The position numbers and the translations under genes are program-made. Under the pieces are notes generated by a model that worked only from the letters and a program-made list of their open reading frames with translations, was not told where the DNA came from and made no database searches. A stretch of 50,537 nt of DNA from an uncultured Anaerolineae bacterium (lineage in GTDB: Bacteria > Chloroflexota > Anaerolineae > Anaerolineales > Villigracilaceae): contig CAILYI010000113.1 of assembly GCA_903838415.1 (NCBI GenBank), positions 1-50,537 on the forward strand, written 5' to 3'. This document shows, in pieces, positions 26,630-33,797 of this stretch; position 1 is the stretch's first letter, and every line of letters starts with the position of its first letter.

Positions 26630-27643
26630 TCAAATGAAGAGCGTTCTCCGCACTGCTGAGCTGGCGCGCAGGTCTGCGGCGTGAGTGACCCGGTTGCGGC
26701 CCTGCTCCTTCGAAGCGTACAGGGCCTGATCCGCCAAAAAGATGAAGGCGGTCTCGCTGTTAATCGCCGGTTCGAGAGTGGCAACGCCCAGGCTGACGGT
26801 AATGCCAAGCTCCGGCCAGGCCGCCGAGGCAATCGACAGGCGCAATCTTTCAGCGATCAGCATGGCAGTGGCCTTATCGGTGTTGGGTAAAACCACCGCA
26901 AACTCCTCGCCGCCATAACGGGCCGCCATATCAAACTCGCGTAAATTCTCCCGCAAAAACTCGGAGAGCATTTGCAAATATTTATCTCCCATTGGATGCC
27001 CATAGGTGTCATTGATGTTCTTGAAGTAATCCACATCAATCATCAACATGGAAAGCTGGGAGGGGACGCGATTGGTGAAGGCCATCTGAAAAACGAGGTA
27101 ATCCTGAAAGGCGCGACGATTCTTCAAGCCGGTCAGATGATCCAACGTGGACAGAGCTTCCAGCCGGGCGTTCGCTTCCAGCAATTCCGCCTGACGGGCC
27201 ATCAGCGAGGCTTGAGTTTCTTCCAACGAGATCACCGCCTGAATTTTGAGACGGGCTGCGTTTTCGGCATCTTTTCGGGCGCGCAAAATCTCGTCTTCAT
27301 AAAGGGAACGCCGCCGCATGGGCATCAGGATGCAATCATCCACGATCAGCCCCTGCCGTTCGCGCCGAATGGCGTTCACGAGCATGGGTTCTTCACGCCC
27401 ATTCTTGGAGACCAGCGAAAAAAAGAGTTCCTCCGCCCGGCCATGCGCGGAAAGAAGGGGTAGAAAAAAAGATTGGAAAAGCAGGCGGCTGGGAAGAGGC
27501 AGGATCGTCTCCAGCCGCTGTCCGCTCAGTTCGTCCAACTGGTACCCAAGCAGTTCCAGCAAAGTGGCATTAACCGCGACGATGACCCCTTCATTCGTCA
27601 GCGAAATGAAGCCACAAGGCGCGTTGTCCAACAGATTATCCAT
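26630..27643 (-). CDS. PAS-domain diguanylate cyclase (GGDEF), partner of the RsbQ-like hydrolase
   Basis: A 337-residue protein: N-terminal PAS domain (residues ~1-120, APCGFISLTNEGVIVAVN), a coiled-coil linker (~125-170) and a GGDEF domain (~175-335). The active site is GGEEF in RYGGEEFAVVLP, and an RxxD inhibitory site (REFD) lies five residues before it, so it should make cyclic-di-GMP under product inhibition. Its ATG is separated from the stop codon of the RsbQ-like gene by only two bases, indicating coupled translation. By analogy with RsbQ/RsbP, the hydrolase probably supplies the ligand or signal to this PAS domain; here the output is a cyclase instead of a phosphatase. Confidence 0.92.
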   Translation of the reverse strand: MDNLLDNAPCGFISLTNEGVIVAVNATLLELLGYQLDELSGQRLETILPLPSRLLFQSFFLPLLSAHGRAEELFFSLVSKNGREEPMLVNAIRRERQGLIVDDCILMPMRRRSLYEDEILRARKDAENAARLKIQAVISLEETQASLMARQAELLEANARLEALSTLDHLTGLKNRRAFQDYLVFQMAFTNRVPSQLSMLMIDVDYFKNINDTYGHPMGDKYLQMLSEFLRENLREFDMAARYGGEEFAVVLPNTDKATAMLIAERLRLSIASAAWPELGITVSLGVATLEPAINSETAFIFLADQALYASKEQGRNRVTHAADLRASSAVRRTLFI

Positions 27644-27645
27644 GC

Positions 27646-28470
27646 CTAGGATAAAACGCTTTGGGGCTGAGCAAGATACTGCTTGATGACTTGAATCGTC
27701 TCATCCGGAAAGCTCAAATGCGGAAAATGCCCGGTAGCCTTCATCCATGCCACCGTGCTGCCGGTCAACTGCCACTGCAGATATTTGGCGATATGAAGCG
27801 GCACAAAAGCATCGTCGGCGGGCTGCATGATCAGCGCCGGAACGCTAACTCCGGGCAGCGCTGCGCGCACATCCGAAAGGAAGGTAATCTCGGCAAATTG
27901 TTTCATAATGTAGTGATCGGTGGCGTTGAAGCTGGCCTCCAGTTCGAGCGCCAGCTCGGGCCGGTCGGGGTTTTTCATGGCGACAGGCGCGACGTAGTTC
28001 GCCCAGCCCAGGTAGTTCTTATCCATCATGCCCAACAGACCTTCCAGGTCGGCCCGATCAAACCCGCCCTGATAAGTGGGAAGCTCATTCATGTAACAGG
28101 GGGAGGCGCCCAACAGAATCAGCCTGCTAAAAAGCCCCGGAGCCTGGATGGAGGCCAGCAGGCCGATCATGCTGCTGACGGAATGCCCGACAAAAACCAC
28201 ATCTTTCAAATCCAGCGCCTGGCAAATTTCGAGCACATCCTGGGCGTAGCCAGACAGGCTGCTGTAGCGCTGGGGGTCGTATGCCTTGCGATCAGATTTA
28301 CCGGAGCCCACATAATCAAACAGGATGACGCGATAATCTTCCTCGAAGGCCGGCGCCACAAAACGCCAGAAGTTCTGGTCGCACCCGAAACCATGTCCGA
28401 ACAGCATGGGCTGGGTACCCTTGCCAGAGATTTGCACGTTATTCCGATTGATAATCGTATCTTGAGACAT
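27646..28470 (-). CDS. RsbQ-like alpha/beta hydrolase (D14/KAI2-related signalling hydrolase)
   Basis: A 274-residue alpha/beta hydrolase of the RsbQ type, the group that also includes plant strigolactone and karrikin receptors. The catalytic triad is seen: Ser in VGHSVSSM, Asp in QPADDAFVP, His in TGHFPHLSFP. The N-terminal NVQISGKG followed by MLFGHGFGCDQNFW is typical of RsbQ. ATG 28470 (MSQDTIINR) is chosen, with GAGGAG upstream, over a start five codons earlier. It is the first gene of a two-gene unit with a PAS-GGDEF protein, two bases apart. In Bacillus subtilis RsbQ works with the PAS domain of RsbP in energy stress; a comparable sensing role is inferred here. Confidence 0.9.
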   Translation of the reverse strand: MSQDTIINRNNVQISGKGTQPMLFGHGFGCDQNFWRFVAPAFEEDYRVILFDYVGSGKSDRKAYDPQRYSSLSGYAQDVLEICQALDLKDVVFVGHSVSSMIGLLASIQAPGLFSRLILLGASPCYMNELPTYQGGFDRADLEGLLGMMDKNYLGWANYVAPVAMKNPDRPELALELEASFNATDHYIMKQFAEITFLSDVRAALPGVSVPALIMQPADDAFVPLHIAKYLQWQLTGSTVAWMKATGHFPHLSFPDETIQVIKQYLAQPQSVLS

Positions 28471-28602
28471 TTCACTGCTCCTCATACAAAAATGAACATC
28501 CGTGTTTGGGCAAGGCGTGGCTTACATACAAAATTTCACGAAGTATACCCAAGTTTTGCCGAAAATCCTATTTTTCTGTAAATATTGAAATGGAATTTAC
28601 AC

Positions 28603-28630
28603 TTGTTTTTTTGCGGCTTTCTCATATACT
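28603..28630 (+). promoter_or_regulatory. Possible promoter for the tandem RNA-like units
   Basis: TTGTTT (28603-28608), 16-base spacer, TATACT (28625-28630). Transcription would start near 28637, about 80 bases before the first repeated unit. Confidence 0.45.
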
Positions 28631-28714
28631 GTATGTATCATTTCCTGGGCGTGATAATTTTGCTTTCTTGGAAAGATACAACAGGTTCAAATACAGCCAT
28701 AGCAGTGGAAATGA

Positions 28715-28831
28715 AAGGAAGCGTTGATCCAGGGATATTCTGGTCGCTCCACATTCCAGGTCAATTGACCGGAAGATGGCGTCCCTGGGGAGCAAGTGGC
28801 GAAACCGATCCCAGTAGAGGTCGGTTTTTTT
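28715..28831 (+). ncRNA. Putative structured RNA unit 1 (tandem copy) ending in a terminator
   Basis: A ~117-base non-coding unit that recurs almost identically 156 bases downstream. The most conserved block is about 28759-28807, including the self-complementary GGTCAATTGACC and GGGGAGCAAGTGGCGAAACC. A 7-bp long-range stem (CCAGGGA 28729-28735 with TCCCTGG 28782-28788) encloses most of the variable part, and GCTCC (28746-28750) can pair with GGAGC (28789-28793). The unit ends in an intrinsic terminator at 28804-28831. It resembles a riboswitch/attenuator or a small RNA gene, but I could not match it to any family I know. Confidence 0.5.
28804..28831 (+). terminator. Intrinsic terminator of RNA unit 1
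   Basis: A 7-bp stem (28804-28810 with 28819-28825, one G-U), an 8-base loop and seven T from 28825 to 28831. Confidence 0.75.
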
Positions 28832-28870
28832 GTTTAATGGCGCCAGGTCGTTTGCAAGCAAGAAGAATAG

Positions 28871-28986
28871 AAGGAAGCGTTGATCCAGGGATTTTTCTGG
28901 TCGCTCCTCTTCCCGGTCAATTGACCGGAAGATGGCGTCCCTGGGGAGCAAGTGGCGAAACCGGTCCCGTTCAGGGCCGGTTTTTT
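28871..28986 (+). ncRNA. Putative structured RNA unit 2 (tandem copy) ending in a terminator
   Basis: Second copy of the unit at 28715-28831. The blocks AAGGAAGCGTTGATCCAGGG and the core from GGTCAATTGACC to GGCGAAACCG are identical, while the spacers differ in sequence and length (seven instead of eight bases between GCTCC and GGTC; one extra T before CTGG). The terminator stem carries a compensatory change (A-U in unit 1, G-C in unit 2), which argues for selection on RNA structure. The 40 bases between the units share no similarity with the region before unit 1, so the unit boundaries are well marked. Confidence 0.5.
28958..28986 (+). terminator. Intrinsic terminator of RNA unit 2
   Basis: A 7-bp G/C-rich stem (28961-28967 with 28974-28980, one G-U), a 6-base loop, then six T (28981-28986) that can extend the stem with the A-run 28958-28960. 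Confidence 0.8.
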
Positions 28987-29028
28987 GTTGTAAGGCGTTA
29001 AAATATCGAATCGGACGAGGATATTAAC

Positions 29029-29253
29029 ATGTCATTCATTTTTTCTACAAATAGGCATATACTGATTAATAGTGAGAGTTTATTAAAAACCAACCAGCCT
29101 AATCAGGCCGATCAGGATTCGAGGGCGGTTGCATTGGTTTTCATGATAGAGCGGGTTGACAGGTGTCGAATTTTCTTATCGGTCGTGTTTAATGCTATTC
29201 AGGGTGAGTTAGTCAAAGCTGCGACTCTTTTTCGTATTCCTTTCGTTATGTAG
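29029..29253 (+). CDS. Possible small protein (74 residues) upstream of the sigma factor
   Basis: A short open frame between the RNA units and the sigma gene. The only support is a GAGG ribosome-binding site eight bases before ATG 29029. The product (MSFIFSTNRHILINSES...) shows no domain, signal peptide or convincing membrane helix, and its codon use looks more A/T-rich than its neighbours. A TTGACA at 29156-29161 inside the frame could instead be the -35 box of the sigma gene, although no good -10 is seen at the right distance. It may be spurious. Confidence 0.25.
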   Translation: MSFIFSTNRHILINSESLLKTNQPNQADQDSRAVALVFMIERVDRCRIFLSVVFNAIQGELVKAATLFRIPFVM

Positions 29254-29269
29254 TGTAGGTAGGTTGAAA

Positions 29270-29821
29270 ATGCAAGATACAAATTCGCGCCTGGTGGCGC
29301 CAAATCCTGACTTGATTCAACGTGCGCAACAGGGCGACAGAGAATCAATCAGTTGGCTGTTCAATCGCTTTCAGCCAAGTATCTTTCGATATTTGTATTA
29401 CAAAACCGGTCACCGCGAGACCGCAGAAGATTTAACTTCAGATGTTTTTGTGCGGATGCTGCGTTTTTTACCTGCCTACCAAACTCAGTCAGCCTCATTT
29501 CAAAGTTGGCTGTTCCGGATCGCCCACAATCTGGCGGTGGATTACTTCCGAAAATCTGGTTTCAGCACTGAATTGACCGATGACATACCCAACTCGGATC
29601 TTTTGCCGGAAGCAGCCGTTGAACAAAGTCTCTCGCACGAAGAATTACGCCAGGCCCTGTCCAAACTGGGCGGCGAGCAAACCGATGTGATCATTTTGCG
29701 TTTTGTTTTAGGGCTGCCGATCGCCCAGGTGGCCCAGGTCATTGGCAAAAGCGAAGATGCGATTAAAGGTTTACAACGCAGATCGTTACTGAACCTCCGC
29801 GAAGCACTGCACAAACGATGA
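29270..29821 (+). CDS. ECF-type RNA polymerase sigma factor
   Basis: A 183-residue sigma-70-family protein of the extracytoplasmic-function group. Region 2 is at residues ~22-90 (LFNRFQPSIFRYLYYKTGHR, then AEDLTSDVFVRML, and FRIAHNLAVDYFRK) and region 4 at ~120-180 (LSKLGGEQTDVIILRFVLGL, QVAQVIGKSEDAIKGLQRR). ATG 29270 is used; a TTG two codons earlier is also in frame. The FecR-like gene starts 32 bases downstream, the typical sigma/anti-sigma arrangement, and Tad-type pilus genes follow. The sigma factor may therefore control surface or pilus genes (inference). Confidence 0.92.
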   Translation: MQDTNSRLVAPNPDLIQRAQQGDRESISWLFNRFQPSIFRYLYYKTGHRETAEDLTSDVFVRMLRFLPAYQTQSASFQSWLFRIAHNLAVDYFRKSGFSTELTDDIPNSDLLPEAAVEQSLSHEELRQALSKLGGEQTDVIILRFVLGLPIAQVAQVIGKSEDAIKGLQRRSLLNLREALHKR

Positions 29822-29853
29822 GCCTTTAATGGAGTTTACGGGAAGAAGCAACC

Positions 29854-31926
29854 ATGATGAATGACCAAGAACTGGACAACCTGTTCGAAAAAAGCCTGCA
29901 AGTCCTTGAAAATGGGGGTGACTTACGGCTCGCCGAAGCCGCATTTCCAGATAATACAGAAGAACTCATTTCTCTAATTCAACTGGCAACTGCACTGCAA
30001 GAGATTGCCCACCCCGAACCATCGGTCACTGCAACCAGGGCCACCCAGGCGCGCCTGAGTGCTCTGGCCGATGAACTCGCTCCCCACAAAATATCCCGCC
30101 CGGCTTATCGCTGGGCATGGTCATTTAGAAGTCCCATTTTTGCTGCGGCATTATTGCTTACCATATTTTTATTGGCCGGGGTCAGTTTTTGGGGGTATGG
30201 CCCCATTCCTGCCCATGCGGCCGCCTTTGCGGATTTAAGCGGAATGGTGGAAGTTGCATCCGCCAATGTTGATGATTGGAAGCCTGCGACCATTGGAGAA
30301 ACTCTGCAATCGGGAGCCCGAATCCGAACGAGCGGAGATGGCACTGCCACCGTGGTCTTTTATGAAGGCACCCGCCTGACACTGGAAAATCAATCTGAAC
30401 TGACGCTGACACGTGTGGCGGGCAACTGGGGCAATGTGCTCCAGGTGGAGCTGGCACAAAAAGTGGGCAGCGCGCGTTATAACGTGGTGCCTTTGCGCGG
30501 CAGTTCGAGTCACTTTGCGGTGAGTACACCGGCCGGGTTGGCCAGCGTCCACGGCACCAACTTTGTTGTCACCGTCAATCAGCAAGGGCAAACCCTGGTT
30601 TCGGTCGACGCCGGTGAAGTGGTGGTCGCCAATGCCAATACACAGGTCTCGGTTTTACCCGGAAAAACCACCATCTCCGAGCCAAACAGCGCTCCACAGG
30701 CCCCCGCGTTTCGGTTCGCCACAAATAACACGCTGACCAGCATGGACGGCAATACCTGGAAGCTGTACAACCTGTCCGTTCAGATCAACGAAAAGACTCT
30801 GCTCAGCACCACCCCCAAGGTCGGGCAAACCCTCTTTATAGCGGGCCGTGTCCTGGGAAACAATCAATATGTTGCTGATGTAATCATGCCCGGCGATCAA
30901 TTAGGGCCAAGGCTGGAATTTGCCGGGATCGCGCAGAAGGTCGATGCGGCAAATTGGATGGTGAACGGCGTGCCGATGAGCGCCAGCGAAGCCACAACCC
31001 TCAACAAGGATATTCAGCATGGCGATCGCGTCTTGGCGAAATTTACCTTACAGACCAAAGAGCGCTGGCAGGCTGCAAAAATTGTCGATTTGGAAATTGA
31101 GAAGGAAGCGCGCTCAGGCTGCACCGGGGCAGCTCCGCAGCCCAAAGGACAAGATCTGGCTGAAAAATATGGCTCATCCTACTCTGAGATCATGGATTGG
31201 TTCTGCCAGGGTTTTGGCTTCGGTGAAATTGATCATGCTTACCAATTGAACCTTGACACAGCGGCACCTGTAGCGGATATTTTTGCCTTGCGCCGCCAGG
31301 AAACAGGCTGGGGAAATATTCTGCGCAACTTGCAGGCTTCGCCAGCGTCCTCCACCAGCACGGATGCAACCGTCCCCGCATCTGTGACACCAGTTGTGGC
31401 GATTTTCGCCTCGCCTTCAGAATTCGAAAGCTCCGGATCGAACTGCACTGGCACTGGCTCACAGCCCGAAGCACAGACTTTGGCAGATCACTACGCGGTG
31501 GAATACGATGAAATTATGGGCTGGTTTTGCCAGGGTTTCGGTTTTGGCGAAATTAAGCAAGCCTATGATATGAGCCTCGGTTCCGACAATACAGTGGACG
31601 AGTTGTTTGCGATGAAAAAGTCGGGCATCGGTTGGGGCGAGATCAAGAAACTGGCTGACGAACAGAAAGCGAAAAACATCAATAACAATAACAGCAACGC
31701 TGGCAACAACGCTGGCAACAACGGTAACAACAATAGCAACAGCAATAACAACAGCAATAACAACAGCAATAACAACAGCAATAACAATAACAACACTGCC
31801 AAGGATAACAAAGATAACAAGGACAGCAAAGATAACAGTGGTAATGCTGGGAACAATGGCAATGCAGATAACAACGGGAATACTGACAATAACGGTAATA
31901 CCGACAATAACGGCAAAAAGAAATAG
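29854..31926 (+). CDS. FecR-like membrane protein with duplicated CxG...WFCQGFGFGEI module and Asn-rich tail; likely anti-sigma partner
   Basis: A 690-residue protein. Residues 1-90 form a cytoplasmic helical region suited to anti-sigma function, followed by one membrane helix (~94-115). A FecR domain lies outside (~127-280; GARIRTSGDGTATVVF, STPAGLASVHGTNF), then a beta-rich DUF5666-like region (~285-415). Two ~45-residue repeats start near residues 421 and 530, each with one Cys at the start and WFCQGFGFGEI near the end. The last ~80 residues are almost only Asn, Ser, Gly, Lys and Asp. The module repeat and tail are unfamiliar to me. It follows the sigma gene and precedes Tad-type genes, suggesting a transmembrane signal relay or a surface-structure role. 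Confidence 0.85.
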   Translation: MMNDQELDNLFEKSLQVLENGGDLRLAEAAFPDNTEELISLIQLATALQEIAHPEPSVTATRATQARLSALADELAPHKISRPAYRWAWSFRSPIFAAALLLTIFLLAGVSFWGYGPIPAHAAAFADLSGMVEVASANVDDWKPATIGETLQSGARIRTSGDGTATVVFYEGTRLTLENQSELTLTRVAGNWGNVLQVELAQKVGSARYNVVPLRGSSSHFAVSTPAGLASVHGTNFVVTVNQQGQTLVSVDAGEVVVANANTQVSVLPGKTTISEPNSAPQAPAFRFATNNTLTSMDGNTWKLYNLSVQINEKTLLSTTPKVGQTLFIAGRVLGNNQYVADVIMPGDQLGPRLEFAGIAQKVDAANWMVNGVPMSASEATTLNKDIQHGDRVLAKFTLQTKERWQAAKIVDLEIEKEARSGCTGAAPQPKGQDLAEKYGSSYSEIMDWFCQGFGFGEIDHAYQLNLDTAAPVADIFALRRQETGWGNILRNLQASPASSTSTDATVPASVTPVVAIFASPSEFESSGSNCTGTGSQPEAQTLADHYAVEYDEIMGWFCQGFGFGEIKQAYDMSLGSDNTVDELFAMKKSGIGWGEIKKLADEQKAKNINNNNSNAGNNAGNNGNNNSNSNNNSNNNSNNNSNNNNNTAKDNKDNKDSKDNSGNAGNNGNADNNGNTDNNGNTDNNGKKK
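31678..31916 (+). repeat. Low-complexity AAC/AAT/AGC triplet repeat encoding the Asn-rich tail
   Basis: Tandem triplets such as AACAACAGCAAT, in frame, encode runs of Asn with Ser, then Asp/Lys- and Gly/Asn-rich variants (DNKDNKD, NNGNTDNNGNT). It is prone to slippage, so its length may vary between strains. Confidence 0.85.
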
Positions 31927-31968
31927 TTGACCGGCGAAACGAAAAGCTACTTTTTATTGGTTGCGCAA

Positions 31969-33210
31969 ATGGTAAATATTTTTACTTGGTTTCGTTCAAG
32001 AACAAAAAAGTTGCGAGATGTTATGCAAAGAAAAAAACTTGGAATCGCCCAATCTGCTGTTGAGTTTGCCCTGGTGCTGCCTCTGCTGCTATTTGTGGTT
32101 GTTGGCACGCTTGAAATGGGGCGGCTGGTGTTTATTTATGTTGGCGTGATTAACGCCGCGCGCGAAGCGGCCCGCTACGGAGCGGCTTCTGGCAGCCTGG
32201 GAAGTGGTACCGACTTTCAATACTCCGACTGCCAGGGCATTAAAGATGCAGCGCGCAGGGTAAGCTTTTTGGTACCCCTGTCCGATGACAATATTTCCAT
32301 TCGCTATGACCAGGGACCTGGCTCGCCGCCGACAGGTGAATGTTCAGTCGGCACGGTGCCCGCGGTCGGGTACGTTCGCACCGGAACGCGCATTTTAATC
32401 AACGTGGATATCCCTTTCGCGCCCATGCTGGGGATCATACCGCTTACCTTGCCGAATGTGGCCTCCAATACTGCGCGCACCCTCCTGGCAAGTGTCGATA
32501 TCAGCGGCAGCGCGATGCCCCCACCCACCATCAATTATTCCGGTGGAGGAACGGTGACACCCACCCGAACCAAAACCGCCACTCCAACCATCACGCCGAC
32601 TTTCACAATTACACCCAGCCCCACGCAAACCGGCACGGCTACCTTCACACCCACCGCTACGGCAACTCCGCTCTATACGGCGACGGCGAGTCGAACACCA
32701 ACTGCCAGCTTCACGCCCACCGACACCTTCACGCCCTCTCCGACCGCGACGGTGACCAGTACAGCCTCCGCAACACCGACCGGCACCGCCACACAAATAC
32801 CATCCTGCGCCAGTCTCTCAGTCAGCACGCCGATTATCCAGGTGGATAATTCATCTGCGCATACCTGGACGATAACCCTGAAGAATAGCGGCAGTGTTCC
32901 AATGCGGATGGAAAAAGTTCAGGTTCTTTGGTTTCAGAAGGGATCAACATTCGCCAATTTGTATGGGATCAGCGCGAACGGTTCCACCCCATCCTTTAAT
33001 GTTATCGGGCTTAATAACGCGAGTGGAAGCTACACCTATACCTTCCCTTCATCGCCCGAGTATTACATCCCTGCCAAAGCCGCCCAGGATGGCACGGTCA
33101 CGCTTCAAATTACCTTCACCGGCAGCGGCAACAATATATTGCCCAATTTATCCAACAGTGAATTCATAAATGTAACGGCGTCAAGTTGTTCAAAAGCAGC
33201 GCCAGGTTAA
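31969..33210 (+). CDS. TadE-type pseudopilin with Thr/Pro linker and C-terminal beta-domain
   Basis: About 413 residues. The N-terminus is TadE-like: AQSAVEFALVLPLLLFVVVG with the conserved Glu, then NAAREAARYGA. A beta-rich domain (to ~residue 180) is followed by a ~80-residue linker of TPT/TAT repeats (PTPTRTKTATPT type) and a C-terminal domain (~280-410) that looks like a cell-surface beta-sandwich (TWTITLKNSGSVPMRMEKVQ). This layout suggests a surface-exposed subunit of a Tad/Flp pilus or related envelope structure. The frame is open back to 31927, directly at the FecR stop; ATG 31969 and ATG 32023 are both plausible and neither has a strong ribosome-binding site. Confidence 0.8.
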   Translation: MVNIFTWFRSRTKKLRDVMQRKKLGIAQSAVEFALVLPLLLFVVVGTLEMGRLVFIYVGVINAAREAARYGAASGSLGSGTDFQYSDCQGIKDAARRVSFLVPLSDDNISIRYDQGPGSPPTGECSVGTVPAVGYVRTGTRILINVDIPFAPMLGIIPLTLPNVASNTARTLLASVDISGSAMPPPTINYSGGGTVTPTRTKTATPTITPTFTITPSPTQTGTATFTPTATATPLYTATASRTPTASFTPTDTFTPSPTATVTSTASATPTGTATQIPSCASLSVSTPIIQVDNSSAHTWTITLKNSGSVPMRMEKVQVLWFQKGSTFANLYGISANGSTPSFNVIGLNNASGSYTYTFPSSPEYYIPAKAAQDGTVTLQITFTGSGNNILPNLSNSEFINVTASSCSKAAPG

Positions 33211-33285
33211 TAAATCCTAAATCAAGCATATTCTGGCGCTCCTTTACTGTTATTTCTTCCGTGCCGGAAATTTATTGGAGTAAAA

Positions 33286-33759
33286 ATGAAAACAATTTCG
33301 CAAATTTCTAATCCGTTCACTCGTTCAAGCCGGGGCCAAAGCCTGGTGGAGTTTGAATTGGCCCTGGTCATCATGATCTTTATGATGCTGGCCGTCACTG
33401 ATTTCGGTTTGGCTTTCTTTTCGTGGATTACACTGCGCGACGCCGCACAGGAAGGCGCAACGTATGCCTCGGTCGCGCCGCCCTTCGACACAAACAGCGT
33501 CGCAGCCATCCGTTCCAGGGTAAAAGAAGCTTCGGTTTCACCGGTCAATTTGGGCATCCTGGCTGACGATCATATCAATGTTGATTTGGTCGGCACCGGA
33601 ACCACGGCCTGCCCGGGAAACGGCGTGCGCGTTACTGTGACTTATGACTATCGCATGATTTCACCCTGGATCATCGGCGCACCGACCATCCCGGTTTCCG
33701 CCAGCGTCACGGATACGATTTTGAAGGCAGCCAATGGCGTTACATGCGGTGGAAGTTAG
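33286..33759 (+). CDS. TadE-like pseudopilin
   Basis: A 157-residue small TadE-family protein. After a basic N-terminus (TRSSRGQSLVEFELALVIM) one membrane helix runs from about residue 20 to 45, with the typical Glu five residues after the Gly. The motif LRDAAQEGATYAS matches the AAREGARYA stretch of TadE proteins. The rest is a short beta-rich ectodomain with one Cys pair (ACPG and TCGG). GGAGTAAAA precedes ATG 33286. It lies between the long TadE-type gene and the TadG-type gene and is probably co-transcribed with both. TadE-like proteins are minor subunits of Flp/Tad pilus assembly. Confidence 0.87.
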   Translation: MKTISQISNPFTRSSRGQSLVEFELALVIMIFMMLAVTDFGLAFFSWITLRDAAQEGATYASVAPPFDTNSVAAIRSRVKEASVSPVNLGILADDHINVDLVGTGTTACPGNGVRVTVTYDYRMISPWIIGAPTIPVSASVTDTILKAANGVTCGGS

Positions 33760-33797
33760 TCCCTGGAATGTTCGGATTTTATCAGTAAGGAGGCACC

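Noticed and set aside
28681-28700. tRNA-like T-loop GGTTCAAATAC
   Set aside because: No acceptor, D or anticodon arm can be formed around it.
28585-29001. Open frame encoding two copies of a GSVDPGIF...TGRWRPWG peptide
   Set aside because: The repeats contain terminators and compensatory stem changes, and indels between copies are not codon-sized, so selection appears to act on RNA rather than on a peptide.
31563-31916. 117-codon Leu-rich minus-strand frame
   Set aside because: Antisense of the AAC/AAT triplet repeat encoding the Asn-rich tail.
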